This document shows, in pieces, positions 40,965-49,800 of a DNA stretch of 64,000 nt. A model generated the notes under the pieces. It made no database searches. It was given only the letters and a program-made list of their open reading frames with translations, and had not been told where the DNA came from. A program made the translations under genes and the position numbers. Position 1 is the first letter of the stretch. The number at the start of each line of letters is the position of its first letter. Location: assembly GCA_964389305.1 (NCBI GenBank), contig CAYMEK010000009.1, positions 21,687-85,686 of the forward strand. Direction: 5' to 3'. Source of the stretch: CAYMEK01 sp964389305. GTDB lineage: Bacteria > Spirochaetota > Spirochaetia > SZUA-6 > DRHE01.

Positions 40965-41120
40965 AGAACCCCAACGTCTCCTGGCTTCCGGATCATCCTG
41001 GGCGCTGGAGCCTTCCCGGTCTCCCAGTGGCTGTAAACAAAGCGCTCGTTCCCGGTTACAGTGGCGCGTCCGCGGCGGATTCACACCGCCTTCCGTTGAA
41101 AGGTCGTCGGTTACCCTATC
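40965..41120 (-). promoter_or_regulatory. Cobalamin (AdoCbl) riboswitch
   Basis: The minus strand shows the class-I cobalamin aptamer in order. GGCGGTGTGAATCCGCC lies around 41074-41090. The GCGCCACTGTAAC core follows, then AGCCACTGGGAGACC with GGGAAGGC. The B12 box is AAGCCAGGAGACG at about 40974-40986. These blocks match the E. coli btuB-type consensus in sequence and spacing. It precedes the btuF-like gene, so corrinoid excess should repress import. The outer limits are approximate. Confidence 0.95.
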
Positions 41121-41286
41121 AGAATGGGCTGGCCTCTGTCAAGGCGATATCCCGGACCTCCTGTCCGCACTCCGGCGGCACGATTGGCCAAAGAACGTTG
41201 GCGATTCTCCAGCTCGCTCACCCCTGGATGTTCACAGGCAGGGATGATATCATCTTTTCAGACGGCTCGGCGAGGAGGCATCAGGA

Positions 41287-42069
41287 ATGGGCAAGAACAG
41301 CCCGATCTGGTTGCTGAAGGCTCTCAACCTGGCCGGATTTATCGCCACCGTGGTGGTAAACGTCCTGGCCAATTCTCTGCCGATAAACGGTAAAACCACC
41401 GGGGAGCTGTCCGACCTGTACCCCAACCTCTTTGTTCCTGCCGCTCTCACCTTTTCCATTTGGGGACTGATCTACATCCTTCTCGGCGTGTTTGCCGTAT
41501 ATCAGCTTGCAGCGCCGAACGCCGCGACCGCGGACTCCCTGAGCCGTATCGGAGCTCTGTTCCTTCTGGCTTCAGCGGCCAACATAGCCTGGATTTTCCT
41601 CTGGCACTACGAGCTGGTAGCCGGCTCGCTGGCAGCCATGCTGGTGCTGCTGGGAAGCCTGCTGGCGATCTACCTGCGCCTGGGAATAGGCTTGCGGGCC
41701 GCTTCCTGGCAGGAAAAGGTGCTGGTGCAGCTTCCCTTCAGTGTCTATCTGGGCTGGATCACGGTGGCCACTATCGCCAACGTCACGGCGGTGCTGGTCG
41801 CCATGAACTGGAACCGCTTCGGGGCCAGCGAGATCTTCTGGACCGTAGCGGTCCTGATCGTGGCGATTTGCCTCACCCTGGCAGTGCTATTCACCCGCAA
41901 CGACGTGTTCTACGGCCTGGTAGTGCTCTGGGCTTTCCTGGGAATCCTGCTCAAGCGAATGGCCGCGGTCTCTCCGCCAAGCCGGGCCGTCGTGATCACC
42001 CTGGCGGCCGGCATGGCTGTAATCGGGATCGCGGCGGCGATTCGTTTTCCCCGCTGGCTCAGCTATTGA
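41287..42069 (+). CDS. TspO/MBR-related membrane protein
   Basis: 260 aa with about seven predicted membrane helices. The N-terminal part NLFVPAALTFSIWGLIYILLGVFAVYQL near residue 47 and ANIAWIFLWHYELVAGSLAAM near residue 98 match the long TspO/tryptophan-rich sensory-like family seen in many bacteria. Classical TspO proteins bind porphyrins; this longer group is uncharacterised. GAGGAGG lies 8-14 nt before the ATG. It is divergent from the cobalamin operon, which might reflect a shared link to tetrapyrroles, but that is only context. Confidence 0.78.
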   Translation: MGKNSPIWLLKALNLAGFIATVVVNVLANSLPINGKTTGELSDLYPNLFVPAALTFSIWGLIYILLGVFAVYQLAAPNAATADSLSRIGALFLLASAANIAWIFLWHYELVAGSLAAMLVLLGSLLAIYLRLGIGLRAASWQEKVLVQLPFSVYLGWITVATIANVTAVLVAMNWNRFGASEIFWTVAVLIVAICLTLAVLFTRNDVFYGLVVLWAFLGILLKRMAAVSPPSRAVVITLAAGMAVIGIAAAIRFPRWLSY

Positions 42070-42094
42070 GCAGCCGTCTTTCCCACCGGTACAG

Positions 42095-42613
42095 CTAACG
42101 AACAAGCAGCAGCCAGACGCCCACTCCGATTACCAGACCGAGCAGGTATCCGGCCAGGACGTCGTACAGGTAATGCACGCCGAGGATTATGCGGGCCAGC
42201 CCGACCAAAAGCGACCAGATCAGAAGCGCCATCCCAATCAGGATCCAGCCCCGCGACAGCACCACCACGGTCAAGACGGCGGTGCGCGAGGCATGTCCGG
42301 AAGGGAAAGAATGAGGATCCGTCATTCTGTAAAACAGGCCCCACTGTCCGGGGGGCCGTCTTCTGCGAAAGGAGTACTTCAAGATCGACGTGACCAGCAC
42401 CGAAGCCGCGTATCCGGCAGCCAGAGGAAGGGCGATGCTTTGCCGGGAGAATCCGCTCAGCCACCAGAGACCGAACAGGCAGGGGATGAGCACCGCCGAA
42501 TCCCCGGAGTGGGCGGCAACGGAAAGCACGGTCCGGAAAAAGGAGCTTGAGGGAAATTCCCGCAGCCTGTGGGTCAGTTCGGAGTCGAAACGCTTGAGAG
42601 CGTCGAACCTCAC
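42095..42613 (-). CDS. PAP2-family membrane phosphatase
   Basis: About 172 aa. The three PAP2 motifs are present: KYSFRRRRPP near residue 78, PSGHASRTA near residue 104 and the ARIILGVHYLYDVLAG segment near residue 137. Five to six membrane helices surround them, which suits undecaprenyl-diphosphate or phosphatidate phosphatases facing the periplasm. GTG 42613 has GGAGG 5 nt upstream and is preferred over a TTG at 42697 that would overlap the upstream gene. It lies downstream of the Lhr and small Cys-protein genes. Confidence 0.85.
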   Translation of the reverse strand: MRFDALKRFDSELTHRLREFPSSSFFRTVLSVAAHSGDSAVLIPCLFGLWWLSGFSRQSIALPLAAGYAASVLVTSILKYSFRRRRPPGQWGLFYRMTDPHSFPSGHASRTAVLTVVVLSRGWILIGMALLIWSLLVGLARIILGVHYLYDVLAGYLLGLVIGVGVWLLLVR

Positions 42614-42654
42614 GCTCCCCTCCGGTTCGGCAACGCAAAACGCAGCATCTGCGT

Positions 42655-42840
42655 TTATTCGTTGAGGGACATGGGATTGCAGAGATTCTCCCTGCAATCA
42701 GCCACCCGTCCGCAGTTGAAGCAGATGTACTGCGGCTTCCTGGCCAGCTCTTTTATCTCTTCGAAGCGCTCGTTGCTGGCCAGAACACATAGATGACCTT
42801 GATGATCGCCAGTGCAATCTCTCCTCACCCGCTTTTTCAT
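42655..42840 (-). CDS. Small Cys-containing protein
   Basis: 61 aa, with HLCVLASNERFEEIKELARKPQYICFNCGRVADCRENLCNP forming a compact domain. It contains a CFNCGRVA knuckle with further Cys at the C-terminus, so a zinc or Fe-S site is likely. Short proteins with YIC..CGRvA...LC.P are widespread but of unknown role. ATG 42840 has AGGAG 5 nt upstream. It begins 35 bp after the lhr stop and is probably co-transcribed with it. Confidence 0.75.
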   Translation of the reverse strand: MKKRVRRDCTGDHQGHLCVLASNERFEEIKELARKPQYICFNCGRVADCRENLCNPMSLNE

Positions 42841-42875
42841 GACGGCTCCTACTATCGCCCCTTCCGCCGAGATGT

Positions 42876-45800
42876 TCAATACCCCCCACGCAGTACCAGC
42901 CCTTTGAACTCCTCGCTGAAACCAGACTCCAGGAAGATTTTTTTATACGGGCTCTGGCGGGCAGGGATACTGTTGACGGTCTGCACCCGCACGATCTTCC
43001 AGGGAGCAGCTTCGCGGTTGAGATGCTCGGAAAAAAGGCCCAGATACAGGGAAAGGCCGTTCGTATCGGGAGGAACGAAAAAGTCAATCTCCGCGCCCCT
43101 GCGCCTGGAAACCATCATCAGCCTGGGTCCATGGAAAACCAGATGATTCGAGGACAGGCGCGCCGGCAGACCGGAAAGCCGCAACCCCAATCCACAGGGA
43201 GAAGCCGGATCGAGAGCGCAGATCCAGAAAATCTCCTGCTCCGGGAGTCCCTTCTCCAGCACACGAAAGCCTCTCTGGCTGACGAATTGCAGTCCTTCGA
43301 TTCCCTCGAAGAAGTAACCGCTTATGATCTCCCCGGCAAGCTCCATGATCCTGAGGGTGCGAAACAGCCGGGGCCAGCGGAGGCCGGGCAGCTCCTGGCT
43401 CACAAGCTCCCTGAACAGGATCCCGTAGCGCCGTAAAAGCTGATATATCCTGTCCCGGGCGAGTTGCTCCTCATCGAGCAGGTCGCGGTCCGCTTCCTGC
43501 TCGACCGCAAGCGCATACCAGCCGCCGGAGAAGGGGTGCGAGGCCCGCCAGCGGTCATATCCACCCTTCGACCCCCTGCGGCTACCCTTTCGAGCCGCCC
43601 GGGCGGGAGAGAGGCTGCCGAAACCGCTGCTCGCTGCTCTTCTGAGCACCGTGAAGGTATCCGCAGCCAAGTATCCGGTCCATACCAAATCCCAGATCGC
43701 CGCGGTGGCCTCGGGCGGACTCATTCCGGAGTGGTCCACCAGGTCCCAGAAATCGAATCTGCCCCTCAGAGCCGGCAGCAGCCTTTTCAGTTGGGCCGTT
43801 CTCCTCCCCAGCTCCGAAGCTGTCGGAGCTTCGATAAATAGATCCAGATCGGAAGCGAAGCAGAAACTGACCCTCTGCCTGCCGCAGCCGAACCACTGCA
43901 GCTCGCTGCGCCGAAGCAGCCCGTCTAGCCAGGAAGGATGGTAGGGCGACAGGCGGGCCGGGAAGATTTCTTCCTCCCAACTCCGCACAGGCGCCGGGAA
44001 TCCAAACAGGGTCTCCAAGACCTGTTGTAGCCGGTCCGGAGAGCTCTCTGCCCGGACCGGAGGCTCAGGAGGGCAGGCGCCTTCCCCATGAATGGCCCCC
44101 TTTCCGACGATCCCCTGATGGACTGCCAGGAATAGAGGCAGACGATCGAGATCCAGGGGCTTGAAGGAAGGCCTCGCACCTCTGCGGGCCAGACGCAGGA
44201 GGATCTCCAGGTTACGGGCATCACATACCTCAAGCCCCGTCGCAGCCCGGGTCAGCTCGTCCACCACCAGCTCACCGCTGTCGACCGGGCCTTCCAGAAG
44301 AGCTTCCAGTCGCTGCTGGCTCAGTCCGAACAGGCGACAGATCGGCTCGAAGGACAGGGGTGTGTAGAAGCGCAGCCACTCGGCTATCAGGACGGAAAGC
44401 AGGGGAGCCTGCCCCTCCTCGAAGCCCTCACCCTGCCCGTCTTTCTTCCCGACGCGCCCGGGGGCGACGGGTCGCCCACCGGCCTGCTCTACCGGCTCGA
44501 ACCCGCCCGGCTCCCCGGCCCGCCCTTCGATACCGCTCCTCAGCCAGTTCAAAGCGTCCTCCGGCGGGACAGCCCCGTCCGCCGCGGTGATTTCCAGCGC
44601 CTCGAAAACGGCAAGCGGGTCCCGATCGCCGCCTTCCTGTCCCTGGGCAAAGGCCCGCAACAGTCGAGGCATCAGCTCGATAGCCGAAAACACCCACAGC
44701 TCGGCGCCCGGCAGGCGATAGCGGACAAGCTTGGCGCCTATCCCTTCTTCGATATCCTTGAGCCCATGGTCGCGCTCTGCCGCTTCAAGCAGTTGCTCCC
44801 ACTCCGCTTCCGGCAGCAGCAGGCGTTCCTTGACCCAGTCCAGCAGCTCCCGTAGATCCGGGGGGGCATAGCCCGCAGCGCAACGCTGCAGCTTCAGCTG
44901 CAGCTCGGCGGCCAGGGCCGGATCGATTCGGGGCCGCAGCCTGGAAGAGTAGAGCAGCTCCCGGATTACCTGCCCCGGCAGGGTGGAAGCCCCGCTGGTG
45001 GCGGCGGCTTCTCCGGCATAAACATACTGATTGGTTTGCACCCAGCTGATGTACTCGGCAAAGGGAGAAGGGGAGGCAGTATGGGCAACGCTTCGCCGAA
45101 TCTCTCCGGCGGCCAGCTCGACGAGCAGCAGCTTCAGGTTGGGCAGATCGAACTCGTCCTGCAGGCAGCCGCGCCAGGTTTCCAGAACAATGGGAAACTC
45201 GGGAAAGCGTAGCACCGCTTCCAGAAGCTTCTTCGAACGCAGCCGGGTCAGCCACAAGGGGATCCGTCCGCTCGGATCCGATCGGGGGACGAGCAGGGCG
45301 CGTCCCGCATTCTCCCGGAAGCGGGCTCCGAAAAACCCGCTTCCCTCCAGAGTCTCCCGCAAAAGCTCCTCTACGGACTCCGCCCGGACCAGGGAAAGCA
45401 GCTCATCGACATCGATGCCATCCCGGTCCGACGGGATGATCATCAGACAATCGTCGTCGGCGAAGACCTCCAGACGGCTTCCGTGCCGCCGCTGCCAGGC
45501 GCCTTCCAGAGCAAGGGAGAAGGGGTAGTTGACCCGGGCGCCCCACAGAGTATGCAGGATCACCCGATGCAGGGAGGCGCGGGCCAGAGGCCCGGCAACC
45601 CGCTCCACCAGCAGGTGGTGGCGGTGCGGCAGCTCGCCGCCCGTGGCTGCTTTCTGTCGCTTGAGAAAACCGACCAGCTCGCGGGCCGAGCGGCGGTCGA
45701 GGAAATAGTCCCTGGCCAGGCAGTTCTCCAGCTCTCCGCCATCCAGCCGGCCGTTCCAGCGCTCCAGAAACAGGCTCACCCTCTCGCTGTAATGGAAATC

Positions 45801-47687
45801 CCGGCCAGCCTTCTCGGCCCGCCAGAAGGGAGTAAGATTGATCGGCCCGTCCCAGGGGACCACCTCGACGTTTTTCGAATCGATACCTACGATCTTCCAA
45901 TTCTGGGTGCCCAGGTTGAAGGTATCTCCCACCTTGCGCTCCCAGACAAACTCCTCGTCCAGCTCCCCGATCTTGGCCGCCGTGTGGCGAATCCGCAGGT
46001 CGTAGTAGCCCCGGTCCGGGATGGTGCCACCCGAGCGGTATATCAGGGGCAGCGCACTTCGGCGGCCCTTTATGCTGTTGTCCAGCCTATCCCAGGACAG
46101 ACGCGGCCGCAGCTCCCGTACGAAGGTCTCCGCATAGCGGCCGGCCAGCATCTCGACCACCAGGTCGAACTGCCTGCGGGGAAGGTCATGATAGGGAGCG
46201 CTGGTCCGCAGCGCATCGTACAGACGGTTCGCCTCCCAGCTCTCTACACCGGTCATGGAGAGAATGATCTGGGCGAGGACGTCCAAGGGACAGCTCACCG
46301 GGTGGATCTCTTCGATGTCCTGCTCGGCGAGACAGCGGGCCATTACGGCCGCATTCAACAGGTCCCGTCCGTGGAGAGGATACAGCGTCCCCCGGCTCAC
46401 CTCTCCCACCCCGTGGCCGGCCCGGCCGATTCTCTGCAGCCCCGATGAGACCGAGAAGGGGGTCTGCACCAGGAGCACTTCGTCGAGCATGCCGATATCG
46501 ATTCCCAGCTCCAGGGAGCTGGTAGCCACGATAGCGGCAAGCTGGCCCGTTCTGAGCTTCTGCTCCACCAGCAGACGGATTTCCTTGGCCAGGGAGCCGT
46601 GATGGGAGTAGGCGAGTTGGGCGTCGCCGTCCTCGTTGATCAGGCGGGCCAGTTTCTCGGCATGCCGCCTGGTGTTGGTAAAAATAAGGGTCGACCGGTT
46701 GGAGGCAATCCGCTGCTTGCACTCAGCCACCAGGGCCTGCCAGAATGACTCTCGCGGGCTGGCAGCCCGGTCGTTTTTTGTAGGGGAGAGGGACGCTGCG
46801 GGAGGCTCCTTTAGCAGCCGCGAGCCTGGCGAAGGCGAGCCCGACCCCGGGAAGCGTACCCGCACCTCGAGTCTCTTCGAAGCCGCCGAGCGGATCACTT
46901 CCACCTTCCGTTTCCGGTATACCGGCTCCTCGGCCCCGGTCTCCCGATCGAGCAGGTAGCCGCCGATCCACTCGGCCACTCTCTCCAGGGGCTGCACCGT
47001 GGCCGAAAGGGCGATCCGTTGAAACTCGCCGGCCAGCAGGACCAGCCGCTCCACGGCGGTCATCAGGTGAGTTCCCCGCTTGTCGGCGGCCACGGCGTGA
47101 ATCTCGTCAAGGATCACCGTTTCCACCCCTGCCAGGATCTGTCTGGCCCTGGGGGAGCTGAGCAGAAGATTGAAGCTCTCCGGAGTGGTAATGAGGATCT
47201 CCGGAGGCAGGCGCAGCATCTGCCGGCGCTCGCTCGCAGGGGTGTCGCCGCTGCGGGTCAGTATACGGATCTCCGGGATCGAATATCCTTCCCGCCGGCA
47301 GCGCTCCCGGATCTGCCGGAGCGGGTGCACCAGATTGCAGCGGATGTCGTTGTTCAGGGCCTTCAGCGGCGAAACGTACAGCACCCGGGTTGTCCCTGGC
47401 GCCCAGGTCCCGGCCAGGAGCTGGTTCAGAGACCAGAGAAAGGCGCAGAGAGTCTTGCCGCTTCCCGTCGGTGCGGTGAGCAGGACATGCCGTCCGCCGG
47501 CTATCAACGGCCAGGAAAGAAGCTGGATCTCGGTGGCGGCGCCGTAGACCTCACGGAACCAGTGCCGAACCGGCGGTTGAAATAGCTCCAGGACCCGCTC
47601 AGTGGAAGGCAGGGCTCCGTCTGCGCGCGCAGCGCCTGATCCGTTCACGGAACTTTTTCCGGGCGTACCGGCTGAAAACTCTGGCAT
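42876..47687 (-). CDS. lhr: Lhr-family large ATP-dependent helicase
   Basis: 1603 aa, one of the longest genes here. Superfamily 2 motifs include Walker A TAPTGSGKTLCAFLW near residue 71, DEIH in VILDEIHAVAADKRGTH near residue 193, and the motif VI-like LQRIGRAGHGVGEVSRG near residue 411. The Lhr core with its winged-helix and DUF1998-like regions is followed by a long Lhr C-terminal part, as in the full-length E. coli Lhr (about 1540 aa). The enzyme is a 3'-5' DNA/RNA:DNA helicase linked to repair. The start ATG has no clear Shine-Dalgarno; TAGAAT lies 12 nt upstream. The interior is GC-rich with low-complexity stretches near residue 1080. Confidence 0.92.
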   Translation of the reverse strand: MPEFSAGTPGKSSVNGSGAARADGALPSTERVLELFQPPVRHWFREVYGAATEIQLLSWPLIAGGRHVLLTAPTGSGKTLCAFLWSLNQLLAGTWAPGTTRVLYVSPLKALNNDIRCNLVHPLRQIRERCRREGYSIPEIRILTRSGDTPASERRQMLRLPPEILITTPESFNLLLSSPRARQILAGVETVILDEIHAVAADKRGTHLMTAVERLVLLAGEFQRIALSATVQPLERVAEWIGGYLLDRETGAEEPVYRKRKVEVIRSAASKRLEVRVRFPGSGSPSPGSRLLKEPPAASLSPTKNDRAASPRESFWQALVAECKQRIASNRSTLIFTNTRRHAEKLARLINEDGDAQLAYSHHGSLAKEIRLLVEQKLRTGQLAAIVATSSLELGIDIGMLDEVLLVQTPFSVSSGLQRIGRAGHGVGEVSRGTLYPLHGRDLLNAAVMARCLAEQDIEEIHPVSCPLDVLAQIILSMTGVESWEANRLYDALRTSAPYHDLPRRQFDLVVEMLAGRYAETFVRELRPRLSWDRLDNSIKGRRSALPLIYRSGGTIPDRGYYDLRIRHTAAKIGELDEEFVWERKVGDTFNLGTQNWKIVGIDSKNVEVVPWDGPINLTPFWRAEKAGRDFHYSERVSLFLERWNGRLDGGELENCLARDYFLDRRSARELVGFLKRQKAATGGELPHRHHLLVERVAGPLARASLHRVILHTLWGARVNYPFSLALEGAWQRRHGSRLEVFADDDCLMIIPSDRDGIDVDELLSLVRAESVEELLRETLEGSGFFGARFRENAGRALLVPRSDPSGRIPLWLTRLRSKKLLEAVLRFPEFPIVLETWRGCLQDEFDLPNLKLLLVELAAGEIRRSVAHTASPSPFAEYISWVQTNQYVYAGEAAATSGASTLPGQVIRELLYSSRLRPRIDPALAAELQLKLQRCAAGYAPPDLRELLDWVKERLLLPEAEWEQLLEAAERDHGLKDIEEGIGAKLVRYRLPGAELWVFSAIELMPRLLRAFAQGQEGGDRDPLAVFEALEITAADGAVPPEDALNWLRSGIEGRAGEPGGFEPVEQAGGRPVAPGRVGKKDGQGEGFEEGQAPLLSVLIAEWLRFYTPLSFEPICRLFGLSQQRLEALLEGPVDSGELVVDELTRAATGLEVCDARNLEILLRLARRGARPSFKPLDLDRLPLFLAVHQGIVGKGAIHGEGACPPEPPVRAESSPDRLQQVLETLFGFPAPVRSWEEEIFPARLSPYHPSWLDGLLRRSELQWFGCGRQRVSFCFASDLDLFIEAPTASELGRRTAQLKRLLPALRGRFDFWDLVDHSGMSPPEATAAIWDLVWTGYLAADTFTVLRRAASSGFGSLSPARAARKGSRRGSKGGYDRWRASHPFSGGWYALAVEQEADRDLLDEEQLARDRIYQLLRRYGILFRELVSQELPGLRWPRLFRTLRIMELAGEIISGYFFEGIEGLQFVSQRGFRVLEKGLPEQEIFWICALDPASPCGLGLRLSGLPARLSSNHLVFHGPRLMMVSRRRGAEIDFFVPPDTNGLSLYLGLFSEHLNREAAPWKIVRVQTVNSIPARQSPYKKIFLESGFSEEFKGLVLRGGY

Positions 47688-47808
47688 ACGGCGGAGCTTA
47701 TTCTATACCGATTGCCTGCCCGCCGGATAGACTACCGGAGGCGAGGATGTTTTATGTTGCTGCCGTGTGTTATCCGTTTGTATATTGGGTAAACGAGGAC
47801 AATGATTC

Positions 47809-49053
47809 ATGAGCTCGGGGGCCATCCTGGTTCTCTATCTGTGCCTGTTCTTCGCCGATCTGATCTGGGAGCAGATTCTGCTCTGGCTCAATCTCGGCCA
47901 TCTCAAGTCTATGCGCGGCAGGCCGCCGACTGCAGCCCTCGAGATATGGGGCCGGCGCAGCTACCGCCGCGCCCTCCAGTACAGCCGCAGCAGAACCTGT
48001 CTAGCCATGGTTTCCTCACTGGCGGGCTCGGCGCTGCTGATCGTATTGATCCTGAGTGGCTGGCTGGGACGGCTGCAGGTCTTGGTATCCTCTCTTGCAG
48101 TCGGACAGATCGTTCAGGCGATTCTGTACGTGTATTTGATATCGCTGATCTTCGGGATAGCCGGACTCCCGGCGAGTCTTTACTCGCAATTCGTTATCGA
48201 AGCCCGCTACGGCTTCAACCGCATGAGCTGGAAGCTATTCGTCATCGACACGCTGAAGAGCCTGGTAATCTCTGTAGGGCTGACCACCCCTCTTTTGGCC
48301 GCCTTGTTCTGGATGATTCGTTCCACTGCGTTGTGGTGGCTGTGGGCCTTTGCCCTGTTCACAACCTTCCAGCTTGTCATGATGCTGCTCTATCCCCGCC
48401 TGATCGCCCCGCTGTTCAACAAATTCAGCCCTCTTGAAGAGGGCCCACTGCGGGAGAAGGTACAGGAGCTGGCCGGGCAGCTCGGATTCAAGACTCGAGG
48501 TATCTTTGTCATGGACGGCAGCAGGCGAAGCGGGCACGGCAATGCCTACTTCAGCGGTTTGGGCCGGGTAAAACGAATCGTACTCTTCGACACCCTGATC
48601 CGCAGCCTGGATGAGAATCAGGTGGTCGGGGTGCTGGCTCACGAGATCGGTCACGAAAAGCTGGGCCACATCATCAAGCGCCTGGTCGTCTCGGTACCAG
48701 CCGGATTGCTGGGGTTCTGGCTCTTACATCTGGCTCTGAACTACCCGCCCCTGTTCGCAGCCTTCGGCTTTAACAGTCCCAGTCCCCAGGCCGCCCTGGT
48801 GCTGCTGATGTTCGCCTCCGCTCCCCTCACCTTCTTTCTTAAGCCAATCTTCTCCTGGTGGTCGCGACGGCACGAATACCAGGCCGATCGCTTCGTGAAA
48901 AACCGTACCCGCTACGCTGCCAATCTGGCGGAAGCTCTTAGACGTTTGAGCAGAGACAACCTCAGCAATCCGGTTCCCCATCCACTGTACAGTTTCTACC
49001 ACTACTCCCATCCCACTACTCTGGAGCGGCTAGCCGCTCTCTGTGCGGAATGA
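47809..49053 (+). CDS. M48-family zinc metalloprotease (Ste24/CAAX protease-like)
   Basis: A 414-aa membrane protease. The N-terminal multi-helix region has the M48 N-domain signature YSQFVIEARYGFNRMSWKLFVIDTLKS. The zinc motif HEIGHEKLGHI is near residue 281 and the third ligand in HEYQADRFV near residue 358. It should cleave or quality-control membrane proteins from within the membrane barrel, as CAAX prenyl protease 1 homologues do in bacteria. ATG 47809 has GAGGAC about 9 nt upstream; an ATG at 47802 belongs to another frame. It converges on jag. Confidence 0.9.
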   Translation: MSSGAILVLYLCLFFADLIWEQILLWLNLGHLKSMRGRPPTAALEIWGRRSYRRALQYSRSRTCLAMVSSLAGSALLIVLILSGWLGRLQVLVSSLAVGQIVQAILYVYLISLIFGIAGLPASLYSQFVIEARYGFNRMSWKLFVIDTLKSLVISVGLTTPLLAALFWMIRSTALWWLWAFALFTTFQLVMMLLYPRLIAPLFNKFSPLEEGPLREKVQELAGQLGFKTRGIFVMDGSRRSGHGNAYFSGLGRVKRIVLFDTLIRSLDENQVVGVLAHEIGHEKLGHIIKRLVVSVPAGLLGFWLLHLALNYPPLFAAFGFNSPSPQAALVLLMFASAPLTFFLKPIFSWWSRRHEYQADRFVKNRTRYAANLAEALRRLSRDNLSNPVPHPLYSFYHYSHPTTLERLAALCAE

Positions 49054-49106
49054 CGCACAGGGGACCATGGGGACGGTAAGGACTTTCACAGCACGGCTGA
49101 GTCGAA

Positions 49107-49778
49107 TCAGGGTCGATTTCTTGAACCTTTGTAATAAACCCTGACCCGCCTATACAGACCTTCCCCCTCACTTGAGGTCTCGATATCTCTTTCCTTACTT
49201 AACGTCGTGTGAATCAGCCGACGTTCGAAGGGATTCATGGCCTCCAGGAGCTTTGAATCCCGGGTTTGACGCACCTCGTCGGCAGTTTGATAAGCTAAAC
49301 GGACCAGCCCGCGCTCACGGCGGCTTCTATAGTTCTGGCTGTCCACGATTATGCGGACATGGACGTCTTTCATCCGCCCCGCCGCCACATTGACGATCGT
49401 CTGCAGCGCATCCAGGGTCTGGCCCCGCTTGCCGATCAGGATTCCCGAGTCCCTGGAATCGATGTCGATTCCCAGCTTATTCTGTTCCCTAAAGGATATT
49501 CGCACCGCAGCCTCCAGACCGATTCGCTCTATCAATCCTTGTATATACTCAACGATTCTGCTCTCGAACTCACTATCCGGGCTCAGGGGTCCGACAGCAT
49601 CCGGCTGCTCCTCATCCAGGTGCACGCGTATTTTAACCTTCCCTCCGCCGAAGAGAAATGACGATTTCTTCGCTTGCACGATCTCCACGTCGATCTCATC
49701 TCGATTCAGCCCCAGTGATTCGATTGCTTTATTTATCGCATCTTCTTCATTCTTTCCTTCGAACTCTTTAATATCCAT
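49107..49778 (-). CDS. jag: Jag/KhpB RNA-binding protein
   Basis: 223 aa. An N-terminal Jag_N domain (KEFEGKNEEDAINKAIESLGL, residues 4-24, with FLFGGGKVKIRV) is followed by a KH domain with GILIGKRGQTLDALQ near residue 113 and an R3H domain with MNPFERRLIHTTL near residue 188. KhpB proteins bind RNA and affect cell envelope growth, and are nearly always next to yidC. ATG 49778 has AAGGAGGAG upstream and gives the conserved MDIKEFEG start. The yidC stop is 22 bp upstream. Confidence 0.95.
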   Translation of the reverse strand: MDIKEFEGKNEEDAINKAIESLGLNRDEIDVEIVQAKKSSFLFGGGKVKIRVHLDEEQPDAVGPLSPDSEFESRIVEYIQGLIERIGLEAAVRISFREQNKLGIDIDSRDSGILIGKRGQTLDALQTIVNVAAGRMKDVHVRIIVDSQNYRSRRERGLVRLAYQTADEVRQTRDSKLLEAMNPFERRLIHTTLSKERDIETSSEGEGLYRRVRVYYKGSRNRP

Positions 49779-49800
49779 GATTCGCTCCTCCTTACGAGCG

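Larger units (their letters stand above)
40909..41286. other. Intergenic region holding the cobalamin riboswitch
   Basis: A 378-bp gap between the divergent btuF-like and TspO-like genes. Most of it is the minus-strand riboswitch and its expression platform. The last 160 bp before 41287 hold the TspO-like leader with GAGGAGG upstream of the ATG. No further gene was seen. Confidence 0.6.

Noticed and set aside
47802..48437. Alternative frame from ATG 47802
   Set aside because: Lies over the M48 protease, whose HEIGH motif is in the 47809 frame.
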